Assembly: GCA_026419785.1 (NCBI GenBank)
Contig: JAODTK010005746.1
Span: forward strand, 62,001 to 126,000
Length of the DNA stretch: 64,000 nucleotides
From: Sclerodactyla briareus
Taxonomy: Eukaryota; Echinodermata; Holothuroidea; Dendrochirotida; Sclerodactylidae
Reading direction: 5' to 3'
The notes under the pieces are model-generated. The model was not told where the DNA came from. It saw only the letters and a list, made by a program, of their open reading frames with translations, and ran no database searches. Positions 1-11,079 of the stretch are shown here, piece by piece; within the stretch, counting starts at the first letter, position 1; every line of letters begins with the position of its first letter. Made by a program: the position numbers and the translations under genes.

Positions 1-1545
1 AATAGGTAGGCCAACGAGGGGAATTTGGTTGAGGACTTGATTCGGGTTGCACCCCCCCACTCTCCCCCACTAAAACAATGCCGGAATCCAACTGTCAATT
101 TCTTAACACCGTACACAGTTTTCAGTCTACTTCTTATTGTTCAGAGTGGCTTTGCCAGCGTGACGTACTGTTTTTACTAGAAGATGAAAAGCTATATGTA
201 ACGAAAAAACAACAGGGCAGGGGGATGTGCCCACACTAGTATGGAGGGTTTACGTGATTGACGTTATGGAACTATACAGCGCGGAGCGGGGGGCGAAACA
301 ATTCTGAGTCATTGAGAAAAATTTGGACGAAAATTTGAGCGGAGAAACTAATCTGAAAATGGCCAAAGTCCGTCGCCTGAACTGGCCTCAATACCTTCAA
401 TCAAATGCCCGAAAAAAATGGCACACATTTTTCATGAAAGTGATGTTCAAGCAATTGTCAATCTGCGGAATCCTCCAACCCATGGAAGGGTCCATCGATG
501 GAATATCTCTAAGACATGGACATGGTAGGAATGGAACCCACGATGAAGAAATGTAAGGATTAACATCGGACAGTTTTCGGAAATTTAATGTCCAATTTCG
601 GTGATTGCATACGTCAATAAGTCACGGGAGATGCCGCTTCCTGCAATCTGGCGGGGTGCGTCTGTAAGACCTAATTTTCTGTACGGTACGCGTCAACTGA
701 TGGTTGCACGAATTGTAATGAATAAGAATAGATCAAAGTTCCTTCACGAAAGGTTTCTTGAGATATACATTCAGGAACTTTATTGTCAATTTTGGGGTGT
801 TGCTTACTCCAACGCCATGGGAAGTACCGTTTTCCGGCAATCTGGGGGATTCAGAAGGCTCACAAATTTCCTTTTACCCATAGGAGCCCACTATGCTGGC
901 ACAACCCAAATGTAAGAAAAATAAAAAATCAATTCATTACTCAAGAACGTTCTTGGATACAAATTTCTGAAAAATAATGCCAATTTGAGAGACGTTGCTC
1001 ACTGCCATACAGTGCAGGAATTGCCGTTTCCTGCAATCGGAGGGGTTTGCAAACAAAAAATTTCCCGTGTACCTACGACGTCCGCTGATGGTTGCGGCTG
1101 GCCCGAATGTAAGGTCACAGTGAGCCATGATAATACACCAAGAACATTCTAGAAATCTGATCTGAAATTATTGCCAATTTTAGGGACGTTGCCTTCACTG
1201 CCATACGGTCGGGGGGTAATGCCGTTACCTTCGCTCTGGGGGGTCTGAAAAACAAACAAATTTGTACCTACGCGTAACAACCGACGGTGGCCCGAATTAC
1301 GACAAACATTATCCGTTCCTTCAAGCAAGGTTGCTTGAATAAAAAAAAATTGGGATTTATGACGATTTTAGGGATGTTGTTATGCCTATACCCCAAAGTG
1401 CAGTTTCATGCAAGCGGGGGGTCTGTAAAAACTGAAATTTCCTTTTACGCTACGTGCAAACCCATGGTGACGCTCCGCTAGATCGGTGCACTAACCTTAT
1501 ATGTTACCCCCCCCCCCCACCTATTCAAACACAGACGCAGCCCCT
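1..1545. repeat. Composite repeat element, copy 1 (cut by window start)
   Basis: This stretch aligns by eye, in the same orientation and order, with the segment near 60.96-62.45 kb. Shared landmarks in order are a G/A-rich stretch followed by a C run, a block containing ACTTCTTATTGTTCAGA, a block with AGATGAAAAGCTA and ACAGGGCAGGG, a block with ACAATTCTGAG, a satellite array, and a closing C run (about 1506-1519) followed by a CTG-rich tail. Similarity is clear but with many small insertions and deletions. No protein-coding frame is supported; short frames here are repeat-derived. The left boundary lies outside the window. It may be a non-autonomous transposable element carrying an internal satellite, but no terminal motifs of a named superfamily are visible. 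Confidence 0.75.
560..1480. repeat. ~195-bp tandem array inside the composite element
   Basis: Four to five diverged units. A recurring landmark (GACGTTGCTTACTGCCATAC-like) appears near 797, 991, 1184 and 1374, giving spacings of about 194, 193 and 190 bases; an earlier degenerate unit starts near 596. Each unit also holds a GCCGTTTCCTGCAATC-like word, a G run, a short ACCTACGCGTCAAC-like word and a GAATTGTAAGGAATAA-like word. The paralogous array at 61.6-62.3 kb has the same unit. Confidence 0.75.
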
Positions 1546-3968
1546 GTAAACAACCTGTCATGCCGTGCTAGATCCAGCGGCCTTGCAAGAACTTGTTAAT
1601 ATGCCAGTCGGAGTTACAGTTTATGTTAAGTTAAACGAATGCTTATAATTACAGGTGGAATTTGAAAAATTGGGGCCCTTAACCACAACGGGAGGTGTGG
1701 AAGAGACCTTACCCCTCCATTTTGAGGAATCATTCATAGCTAAACGAACTTGGTGGCGTCCAGTCACCTGATTTAATTGTTTGCCAACACAGGTTAATGT
1801 ATATGAGTTTCTGCCTGCAAGAGGAGTGACCTATCCTAATTATACACAGTGGTAAACTCTCCAATCAACGGAGACAACTGCACGTCATACAAATTTGATG
1901 CTGGTCATTGGATAGTAATTGAACTAATTAGCCCAGTATTGTCATACTGCCAGGCAAAAACAATGACCTTTGGGTTACGCAATTAATTAGACAGTATAAT
2001 CAATTCTGAGGCCACGTCTCCAACAGATATTTCTAATGCTAAAATGGCACTGCTGGTTAGCATCCAACTTAAGGTACATTCATATAAAGAGAGGCTCATA
2101 AAATACTGTAACTTCTTTCGCTTACAGAGTCAGAACAGTGTATTAAATGAGTTCAAGTATTTCCTTTTAATTCCTGTTACAAAATGGTGTGTGTATGTTG
2201 CATTCCGATTGACATTCACATGTTTAGCTTCGCTTCCTTGCACAAAGGACCATGTCTTGACTGACTGCCGGTTTTGTTAGATGCAGCTATCATGCCCACT
2301 TCACCCAAGTTGCTGATCAATAACCAGCTGGGGCAGCCGATAATATGTGTGAAAAAGACATTGGAATAATCAAGTTGCGTTATATGCCGGTTGCCACTGT
2401 TAAAAAAAGTCTATTGGTAAATAAGTTACAGGAACCCAATGCAATGTCCCTCAGTCCAATCAGCCTTAGCAATGTTAGCATCTCCCCCAAGCAAGCAACC
2501 CTGGAGGACATGAGGAGAGGTGGGACATCACATTCCCTTGTAAATAACTGGAAAAGGTCAGTGGAATGTGGCTTCTGTTATTGGTTAATGCTGCAACGCA
2601 CTTTATGACAGTGGTGGCAGTTTGAGTAAAGTGCCGACAGGTGACCTCAATGGTGCTGTGGGGAAATGGCTATTAGTGTCAAACAGTGGACAAAAATAGG
2701 GGTCATCTTTCCCAGCAGCTATTGTAGCAGACAGAAGGCAGGAAACAAGGGCCAATCACCAATGGCTGGGGAACTGGCGATAAGCTGTGAAAGGTAACCC
2801 TCGAACTGGAGGTGTTGAGGGGTTCACTACAGTGTTGAATTGTGAAATGGCATTGGTCAGTGATATCTTATTAGAACAGGTGCGTCTCAGACATGTAGCC
2901 ATTTACCTCGCAGACATTGCGCGGCCAGATATAGGCCTATTGCCAATAACACCTCTCAAGCGCGAGCTTCCCAGGGTCATACACGGTGAGATGTCCAGTC
3001 TGTATCAAGGGTGCGGACCAGTGGTGAAATTAGTGGATCACCAACATGATATTGCCAGCCGTTGGTTTGAGGGATGTCAGTATAATTGAGGTGAAAGGTA
3101 TTTAGTGGTCAATGTGGCTACTCTGGGAAGGTCACTAAATATTTATTTTTTCACCAAATTAGCGTTTAAACTTTATATACTTGGTATATGATAGGTTGGT
3201 AATGGTATTATGTGTAGAAAGGCAGTTTAAATAATTTAATTTTTTTTGTAAGTCATTGAAGGCATTAGACAATGTTCAGATAGCTCTATAGTATGGCTCT
3301 GCCAACCATTCTTGATGGTGTTATAAAAAAATGACTTGGCCCATCCCACTGGATCAGTATGTTTTGTTTGAGGTTTTAAAAATGCAAAAACATGGAAAGC
3401 ATAGTGATTAGTGTTTTGTGTTCAGATCAATTGGGGAATACTAAACCTGATGTGGGTCGAAAGACCTTTGAGGCTATTATCAGCATGGAATACCAACCTG
3501 ATTTGACTTAGCTATTCGACAATTTTAGTGATTTGATTTGCCTCGGTTTGGTACTTTTACTGAATAGATTCAGCATAAAAATTGTAATTTTTTTTTTATT
3601 TTAAATTCTGTCTCAATGCACACAACTTATGCAAAGTTTTGTAGAATTTTCACAAACGTGGCCCAATGGCAAATAGGTTAAAGGCAAGAATAGGGTGATT
3701 CAAGTGTAACACACCCTATAAGCCAGAGAAAGAGTCATCACATTAGGATGGTTGTGAACATTGAGGTGGGAAAAAAACAGTTGATTGGTGGCAATGATTA
3801 TAGGTCTCTGCTTTGTCATTTGTAGTTTGTAGCATTTCCAAGTAGGTTTCTTCTGGATGAAGAGAAATATGTGAAAATAATAATTGATGTTTCATTTGTT
3901 GTTCTTTGGGCTTCATGCAAATGACCTAACATTAAAAAACACCAAAAAAATATTTTTCTATCTTTCAG
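1546..3968. other. Mostly unique sequence with no firm gene
   Basis: No repeat shared with the rest of the window was noticed here and composition is even. Frames are short. One small exon-like piece at 1655-1771 is listed separately. A possible splice donor follows AGAACAG at about 2881 but no matching acceptor with a supported frame was found. Confidence 0.4.
1655..1771 (+). CDS. Weak exon-like frame after a splice-acceptor-like site
   Basis: An acceptor-like AATTACAG at 1647-1654 is followed by 38 open codons ending in TGA. The encoded peptide is acidic then basic (it begins VEFEKLGPLTTTGG and ends near RTWWRPVT). No family is recognised. A frame this short after an AG is common by chance, so this is only a pointer for transcript mapping. 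Confidence 0.15.
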   Translation: MEFEKLGPLTTTGGVEETLPLHFEESFIAKRTWWRPVT

Positions 3969-4084
3969 GCTCCCATACACGTGAGTTTTGGGGGCGACAC
4001 TACCAGCTTCATATGTCACCTCCAGCCCTAACCACGGAATTACCGGAGCATCAGGGTGATGAAGTGTACCAGGCCCTAGCGTGA
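3969..4084 (+). CDS. Candidate terminal coding exon, unknown protein
   Basis: A strong acceptor, a pyrimidine stretch ending TCTTTCAG at 3961-3968, is followed by an open frame entered in phase 1 and closed by TGA at 4082-4084. The encoded tail reads SHTREFWGRHYQLHMSPP and then an acidic segment ending DEVYQALA; I do not recognise a family. An AATAAA lies 38 bases after the stop. A GTGAGT donor at 3981-3986 would instead make a 12-base microexon of the first bases. The upstream exons were not identified, so the gene is unproven. Confidence 0.3.
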
Positions 4085-4122
4085 ATGTAGCTGAGCTGAG
4101 AATACATGAACAGTGAGCCGAT

Positions 4123-4128
4123 AATAAA
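4123..4128 (+). promoter_or_regulatory. AATAAA polyadenylation-type hexamer
   Basis: Canonical AATAAA 38 bases downstream of the TGA of the candidate terminal exon at 3969-4084. The hexamer is frequent by chance in A/T-rich DNA; only its position supports it. Confidence 0.3.
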
Positions 4129-5651
4129 AAACATAATGAGCTGACCTAATTGGTGTAATTGACCTAGTAGCTACCTTCATATGGTATCTTGGTGTTCAGA
4201 AACAACTCCAAGATGGATATAAATAGGGATCCAGAATCTGTGAATATAGATCAATTATTAACGAAGCTCTAACTACATGATACAGTCGCAAACTGAGTTA
4301 CTGGCCTTCAAAATGAAAATACATTCTTATCATGCAAAATAGGATGTAGATCAAAACCAGTGAAATATTATTGCTTTGTATTGGAAGAATGAAAACAATA
4401 TGTTTATTTCCATGAGCAAGCCAGTACCGCTTGTGGGAAGTAGTTAAGTGGGCTAATATTGATTTTGTATTGTAAACAGGAATTGGTTGGAGGAACTGTG
4501 ACGAAGGTTGGAAACAGCGTTACAGCGCATTGATACGTAGCGCAAGTTTGTTCCAAATTAGGCGGGATGAGACACGTGCTGCACATCTTTGACCCAAAAC
4601 ATTATTGATTAAATAATTCCACCCAGAAACTTTTTAAGGGAGCCTATGGAATATTGTAATGTTACATTCCTACATGCTGTTTAAATCCGACCGCACCTTG
4701 CCTGTGTTGACCATCCAGTAATATGGACTAAGTGGTTAGTGTATAATTTGTTCCTATAAGCTAGGCACTTTTGGATTCTTAGAGAGTGTTGTTATTGTAT
4801 TTTTTTCTACCTAGTTTGTGTGAACTGAAAACTGGATTCTTAACTGAATGGAATCAAGTGCATTATTAGGTAATGTGTATTCACCATTATGAGTACATGA
4901 GGCCTATTGTTAGGGTTGGTCAGCGAGGTCAACACAGGTCGAGTCTGAGATGAATACCCTGTGAAACACATAAGTAAACTATATTTGTCTTATGGCAAGT
5001 ACAAGAACATGTTTTTGATTCAGATTCAGGAGGGTATTTGTAGGCATGGGGAAATGTGAAAAAGTGGATTTTTTGGTAAATTTAAGATTTGACCCCAACT
5101 GGTTGGATCATTGGTATGTGTTTCCCTCAGGACCAGGAATAAACAGGAATGGAACTAAAAGGTTTAAGCCTTGGAGAGGGAGAGGGTTTCAATGGAATGA
5201 GGAACAAGTATTTATAGATAAACATTGAATATGCCTTTTACTTTTTCATTTAAGTTCATTTATTTTATGCATATTTTCAAATTGTTTTGAATATTGTTTG
5301 ATTCCAAATTTACCCCACACTTTTTGGCATTTCACTCTTTCTCATAGTTGGCAATGTTTTTTGTTTGTTTTTCAACAAATACGCATTGATATGGTATAAT
5401 CACCTTGAACTCTACTCACCTTGATTAAATACTATTAGAAAAAAATTGTAAATCTCCAAAGGACCATTAATAAAATTGCGAAAATCACACAGTGCCACTA
5501 TGGAAGACTTGAATACACTAACGGTCCTATTTACTTTTTGCTTTGACTGGGCCATCCTCAGTGCCATGGTGGCAAGTGCAACACAATTTTGGACCGTCGT
5601 CGGCTGTAGTATCCATCACCTTTCTGATGTAAACAGCAGTGGGGACTGAAT
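4129..5651. other. Intergenic or UTR-like A/T-rich sequence
   Basis: Apart from the candidate exon at 5131-5228, nothing identifiable was seen: no repeat shared with other parts of the window, no RNA gene and no long frame. Confidence 0.4.
5131..5228 (+). CDS. Second candidate terminal exon, unknown protein
   Basis: A good acceptor (GTTTCCCTCAG, ending at 5130) is followed by an open frame of about 32 codons ending in TGA at 5226-5228. The peptide is basic and Gly/Arg/Trp-rich (KRFKPWRGRGFQWNEE). A/T-rich sequence follows and an AATAAA occurs at 5469-5474. No homology is recognised. It could be an alternative last exon of the same hypothetical gene as 3969-4084, or chance. Confidence 0.2.
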
Positions 5652-5699
5652 GTATATATATATATCTATATATATATATATAAATTACATATATATGTG
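5652..5699. repeat. (TA)n microsatellite
   Basis: An imperfect alternating TA run with two interruptions (a single C and AAATTAC). Confidence 0.9.
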
Positions 5700-6068
5700 G
5701 AAATGACTACACTCATGACCCTGAGTGATTCTCTTCATGTGCTTGACAGTCAATCAGTATTTTCATAGACGAGAGGTTGGGCTCCAATGGAAGAGTTGTG
5801 ATGCCATGACCTATCGGGCAATCTCTGCAGTGGGGCCTGACCCAATGTTTTTCCTGCGGCAGAAAAAGTTCAAGTTTAATGGCACACTAAAAATTTGTCG
5901 TTGTACTGCGTCGACTCTCGCGGAATATTGTGAGGCATCCATGCGTTTTTTACATGGTCATGTACTCTACAGCGCATCCGGAGCAGCTGTGGGAATGGCC
6001 AATCTGTTGTAAATGATTGGGCCTAAGTAGCCTACAGCGTCGGTTGAAGTAGATATTTTATTTCTATT

Positions 6069-6084
6069 GGTGCTAATTAGCACC
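6069..6084. other. 16-bp perfect palindrome
   Basis: GGTGCTAATTAGCACC reads the same on both strands. It may be a binding site or the remains of a foldback element; a perfect palindrome of this length is slightly unusual but not rare in repeat-rich DNA. Confidence 0.5.
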
Positions 6085-6355
6085 TAAATAAAGGAGCACC
6101 GTCGACCACATTGAGGCAAAACAGGTCATCAATTGTTTACTAGATGCTTACTATCTTACAGAGGAACAAAAAGCTATTTCGTTCTCTCATGAACTACATT
6201 TTCTTTCGGTGCGGTAAAATGCTTCAATACCTTTCCAATCCTTCACCCCAGAGGTGCTTCAATGTGATCCTGCACATCTTCCGGTCTGTCGTCAGCGCCC
6301 GCCATGGCCTTGACGCATCCATCAGTCAGTCAGTTCATTAACTTGCTATCGTACA

Positions 6356-6800
6356 ATGTATGGTCAATCATGATGATTTGACACTCAGATCACGGAGTGA
6401 AGGGACATCTGGGACGTTCATGAAGTTGAGATCAAACGTAATCTAGGGGTCGTTCTGGCACATTGCGGGAGACAGAAAGCGCTTCTTCAGGATCAAATCA
6501 GATGTCATGAGCTTGGTCAGGATTATCAGATTGGCATGAAGCTTGGTCAGTATTATCAGTGACAAATGGTACAAATGGATCAGGAATCTGCGGTTAAAGG
6601 TCAGCTATGGATCCTTCTTCAGATCCTTTGGGTATCAACAAACGTCTCCTCCAGGATTGGGGACCGGGATGACCACGATAATTAGTTATTAATAGTAATG
6701 ATGTTACATAAGGAGTGTTAGGAATGCGGGTCAAGGTCATCTTGGGTTAATGGCGATTTGTTCGAACAGTCCAGCGGCTCCTCCTGCAGCTCAAATTAGA
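6356..6800. repeat. Dispersed repeat with AGGTCA-like words (family shared with 17.3 and 18.2 kb)
   Basis: It contains the signature order CATGATGATTTGACAC, TTCATGAAGTTGAG, ATCTAGGGGTCGTT, a GAAAGCGCTTCTTC-like word, then CTTGGTCAGTATTATCAG and TGACAAATGGTACA. The same order recurs at 17,340-17,480 and 18,225-18,545 (TTCAGGAAGTTG, GGTCATCTAG, TGCTTCTCCTCC, GTCAGTATTATAAGTGAC). It is non-coding. The AGGTCA half-site words resemble nuclear-receptor half-sites, but here they are probably just part of the repeat. Confidence 0.6.
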
Positions 6801-8007
6801 TGTGCATGGAACGTAGTCAGGATTAAACATGCAACGCATTTACTCATTTCATTACTCATTTTCATGAATAGTTCAAAGTTGTGTTTCCTTGTTCGATTCC
6901 CCCGTCTAAAGGGATTATCAGTCCTGAGTTTAACTTTCACGAACTAATCATCAGACAACAAGACGTTCTCCACTCGGTCCGCTCCGTCTCTTTGGCGGAA
7001 ACTGAATTGCATGGCATTTTGCTCTGTTATTTTGTTCAGTGCATTCACTCCCACGTCAACAGCTATGTCAAGGATGTGTTGAAATGACTTGTTTCACTTT
7101 GTTGATAATATCGTGGTGTCCATAGATCATTTGAATGGGTCCCGATCTCTCAGGAATGCAATTGTTGCAATCCTGTTGGTCTTTCGTGCTTGCATTGATC
7201 ATCTCCTTGAGATCATCACAGTTATCTCATCGGTCCCGAAAAGCTGAATAAAATAATGTGGCCAGTTTGCCATTTCACCTTTATTCAATTTTGCTGGATG
7301 CCATATCAACGTCGCTAAGTAGTGGGTTAATAAAAACTATACACTGTGGGGTTACTCCATGGTGGGGTAACCATAGGTGCTGGGTGATCCAGCAATGAGG
7401 TGCACTCGCCATGTTGTTTCCTAGTGTGGTGGTGTTTGGTTTGTTTGCGAGCGGGTTTGCATGTCCGTAAGATTTGTGATGGGGTTTTCTTTGTAAATAT
7501 CTCCACTTTTGAGTGGGCTAAACAAATAGCAATTTGAACAAGCTTGAATAGTCATGAAACACATAGATTTCTCTCGAAATCAGCCAAAAACTATCAAAAA
7601 TTGTGAAAATTAGAGGGGAAAATCACATTTTTTAGTAGTTACTATTTTTCAAAAGATTGATGGTTCCAATGGCTGAATGATTTACAATTTCGTAATAATG
7701 TAAAAAAGCATAAATTACATAATTTCATGCAATCAGCCGAAAATCCCCGAGAATGCAGACAGCTATATATATGCGTGTCAAAAAAAAAAATATTATGGAG
7801 CCAAGCAGGCAACCCAGCTCAGCCAGGTTTGTGATACGATTTTTCAGTTCTGCTTTTCGTTTTGCTCACAAAAGGAACAGATGTTCTATTTCCAAACAGA
7901 TAACACCTGTTTTTTTTCTTGAAAGCCAACAGTATATGTTATTAATAATCTCTGATACCAAACCTATAAACCAATCAGTCACGCTGCCTGTAATCACTGA
8001 ATATAAT
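6801..8007. other. No feature identified
   Basis: Short frames only. A/T-rich patches with poly-A and poly-T runs are present near 7.6-7.8 kb. No recognisable element, RNA gene or exon was seen. Confidence 0.4.
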
Positions 8008-9054
8008 GTTGATCTTTTACGCATACATCACGCATCGGTGCCATTGTAATAAAGTTCCATTAGGCACGTACGTCATAATGTATTTGAAAGGCTGCACGTC
8101 AGCCACAGTAACCACTGTAAATCATAGTGACATTATTGATAATGACATATTAGCCCCACGATGACCAGAGTTAACCTACGTTGGTTACTGTGATTAAATA
8201 TAACTGATTTTATTGCTGACGATGATAACCCTAATGATCACCTCGAGTCATTTTGGAGAGTTCACAACATAACTATTTCCCGGGTCAGCTGAACATCCAA
8301 TGGCCTCAAACGTTCAATGTGATATGAAGGACATCTCGGGTGGGGAGTTACTGTTGATCTTTTACGCATACATCACGCATCGGTGCCCATTGTAATAAAG
8401 ATTCCATTAGGCACGTACGTCCATAATGTATTTGAAAGGCTGCACGTCAGCCACAGTACACACGGTAAACTCATAGTGACATTATTGATAATGACATATT
8501 AGCCCCACGATGACCAGAGTTAACCTACGTTGGTTACTGTGATTAAATATAACTGATTTTATTGCTGACGATAATAACCCTAATGATCACCTCGAGTCAT
8601 TTTGGAGAGTTCACAACATAACTATTTCCCGGGTCAGCTGAACATCCAATGGCCTCAAACGTTCAATGTGATATGAAGGACATCTCGGGTGGGGAGTTAC
8701 TGTTGATCTTTTACGCATACATCACGCATCGGTGCCCATTGTAATAAAGATTCCATTAGGCACGTACGTCATAATGTATTTGAAAGGCTGCACGTCAGCC
8801 ACAGTTACACACGGTAAACTCATAGTGACATTATTGATAATGACATATTAGCCCCACGATGACCAGAGTTAACCTACGTTGGTTACTGTGATTAAATATA
8901 ACTGATTTTATTGCTGACGATGACGATAATAACCCTAATGATCACCTCGAGTCATTTTGGAGAGTTCACAACATAACTATTTCCGGGTCAGCTGAACATC
9001 CAATGGCCTCAAACGTTCAATGTGATATGAAGGACATCTCGGGTGGGGAGTAAC
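8008..9054. repeat. Three tandem copies of a ~348-bp unit
   Basis: Units start at 8008, 8353 and 8702 with GTTGATCTTTTACGCATACA; spacings are 345 and 349. Identity is very high. Between units 2 and 3 the differences I see are almost all insertions or deletions: one C in GTACGTCC, one T before ACACACGG, one C in TTCCCGGG, and a 6-base GATGAC-type insertion. Each unit contains the imperfect palindrome ATTATTGATAATGA and a TCCCGGGTCAGCTG block. Unit 3 ends abruptly at about 9054, so the array is three complete units. There is no coding frame. Confidence 0.92.
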
Positions 9055-10551
9055 TTGTAGCCGCGTTAACATGATCGTCATTACATTGTCCCTTGTCGTT
9101 GCATGACATCAAAGAAAACGAGCTATATGTAAACTGAATGTGACACTATGAAATGGATCTCAAACGGAGAGCTTTTTGTTTTCCTATAGATTCAGAACGT
9201 TCCTTGGGCAGTGCTTCTTTTAGATTGTCCACATAATTTTCACTATGCATAGTATCTGAGGTCATAAAGTGAAAAGTTTCATGTAAGTATCACTTGCCTT
9301 CTAAACCCTTAAGCTTTTAAAAACATGGTTGCATCTCCTACAGTATTATTACATGAGATACACCGATCAATTTTGACTGACATTTTCCTAACTATTAATT
9401 ATTAGCGAAGGCTTATGAAAATCCTTTGTTACTGTTAGCTTTATGTCTCCAGATAATCAGAGATTGGTAAATGTCATAGCTACTATGAATAAACCGCTGA
9501 TTCAGAGCGCACCTCTGCCGTTTGAGCTAGTGTGCCGTTACTAATTAGCTGCTGCCGACATGGTACACAGGGAGCAGGAGGGTTGTAAATTAATCCTTCA
9601 ACTTCTCATATCTCTTCCTGCATGTCGAAAGTTTTGGGGTTTCTCGCTTGAATTGTTGGTTTCGAAATATATGAGTGGGACAGTCTGCCACCCTGCCTGC
9701 CTCGCGCGCCTGCATGTGGTCAGCGATGAAGGTCACACATAACAGTTTCGGCAGAAAACATTTTGGATCTGACGTCATTTTAGGTCCATTCACCATGTCT
9801 TAGCACTGATGACCCGAGTGTCAGTTGCGCGAAGATACGGATTATATTGCGTAATGTTTTTGATGTACATAGACAGGTGTACTACTGGGTTGATGTAAAT
9901 ACCTCATGGTGAATGACCACTTCTCAATCATTAGTAGTAAGATAACTCTTTCATCCTGTAGTTCCTCGGTCAAGACAACTGACCGAAGTTAGCCTACAGG
10001 TTAGCAGAGGATGGCATCACCACACTCAAAAATTAGTTATTGGTAATGTAATTTCCTGCAACCGAATTTTCAAATTACAGCGGATTAATCGAGATTACTC
10101 TAGTAACCTTCGAACTTCCACCTCTGGTCAAACCAGATAAATTGATGAAGTTGGTATGTGAGCGGCGTCCCTGTGTCCACCGCCTCGGTTGGATCACAGG
10201 GAGGCAAAGTTGTTTTACTGGACTGTTGGGAGAGGCTGGTCCCCTCGAAGGTAATAACAGCAATTTGAATAACACCAATGAAGAAACGCTACTCCCATTC
10301 TTATGTAAACAACCCTTTCGAAGAGTTATGGTATTAACATCTGATATCCACACACGTCTGTACATACCCCCAACTCCCTAATGTAGCCCGACAAACGAAC
10401 AAAATGAAACTAGAAATCTAATTATGTTCACGAAATTTCTTTTTGGTAACAACGCTGTCCATTTGTTCCCATTGTCACTACTTCAGCGAATTACCAAATG
10501 TGGTAATCTCTTACCTTCTCATTAGCAGTTTAGTCAAATCATACAAACTGC
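9055..10551. other. No feature identified
   Basis: Unique-looking sequence with overlapping short frames on both strands near 9.6 and 10.1-10.4 kb that show no recognised homology. Confidence 0.4.
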
Positions 10552-11076
10552 CTAAAAGCCCTGAAAATTGGACCTACTGCTCCAGTGCGTGGTGCTTCGC
10601 ATCAAGGAAGTGAACCACTGTCCCACAACTGCTAGCTTGCATGACCAAGTACCCCCCCCCGCAGACCATGCCAGGAGTTGCGGCGTGGAACCACTTCGTC
10701 TTCGTTGCAATACTCCAGTGCGCCCATGCGTGGCATTTGATAGAGGATAGTTGGTGCGCAGATTATTGATGTAGCCAGTGCCAACTCCCCTCTTGAAGGC
10801 ACTCGCATTGCCAAGTCCAGCTATATTTGAGGGGAGCTTGTTCCATTTCGCAATGGTCCTCGGAAAATAGGCGCCAACACGACAAGTGATATCAAGGGCT
10901 GGGTGTGGATCTAGTACCACTGTTGTGTGGGATGAAAATGTCTTGTGGTGGGATTTCAAGTTTGTTGTGCAAAATTTTGTGGCAGGTGGTCGGACAGATG
11001 ATCGGATAGTGCTGGCCTTGCGGTTATCATAATTGTGAAGAATGATGCCTGAAAGTGTCTCTGTGAAAGTTCTTTT
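10552..11076 (-). mobile_element. Non-LTR retrotransposon, C-terminal end of reverse-transcriptase ORF
   Basis: On the minus strand the frame entering from a stop at 11,077-11,079 stays open to 10,552. It contains the C-terminal signature of LINE polyproteins of the CR1/Rex/L2 kind, an aromatic-Phe-Pro-Arg-Thr-Ile, Trp-Asn, Leu-Pro block followed by a Phe-Lys pair: here YFPRTIAKWNKLPSN and later SAFKRGV (about 10,869 down to 10,783). Upstream in the same frame is a basic His/Lys/Arg-rich segment, also typical. Fingers, palm and thumb are absent, so this is a 5'-truncated or decayed copy and not a functional gene. The frame below 10,783 is probably just open sequence past the original end. Clade assignment is not possible from this much. 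Confidence 0.7.
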
Positions 11077-11079
11077 TCA

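Noticed and set aside
8008-9054. CRISPR-like array
   Set aside because: Units are ~348 bp and contiguous with no short repeat-spacer structure, and the DNA is eukaryotic.
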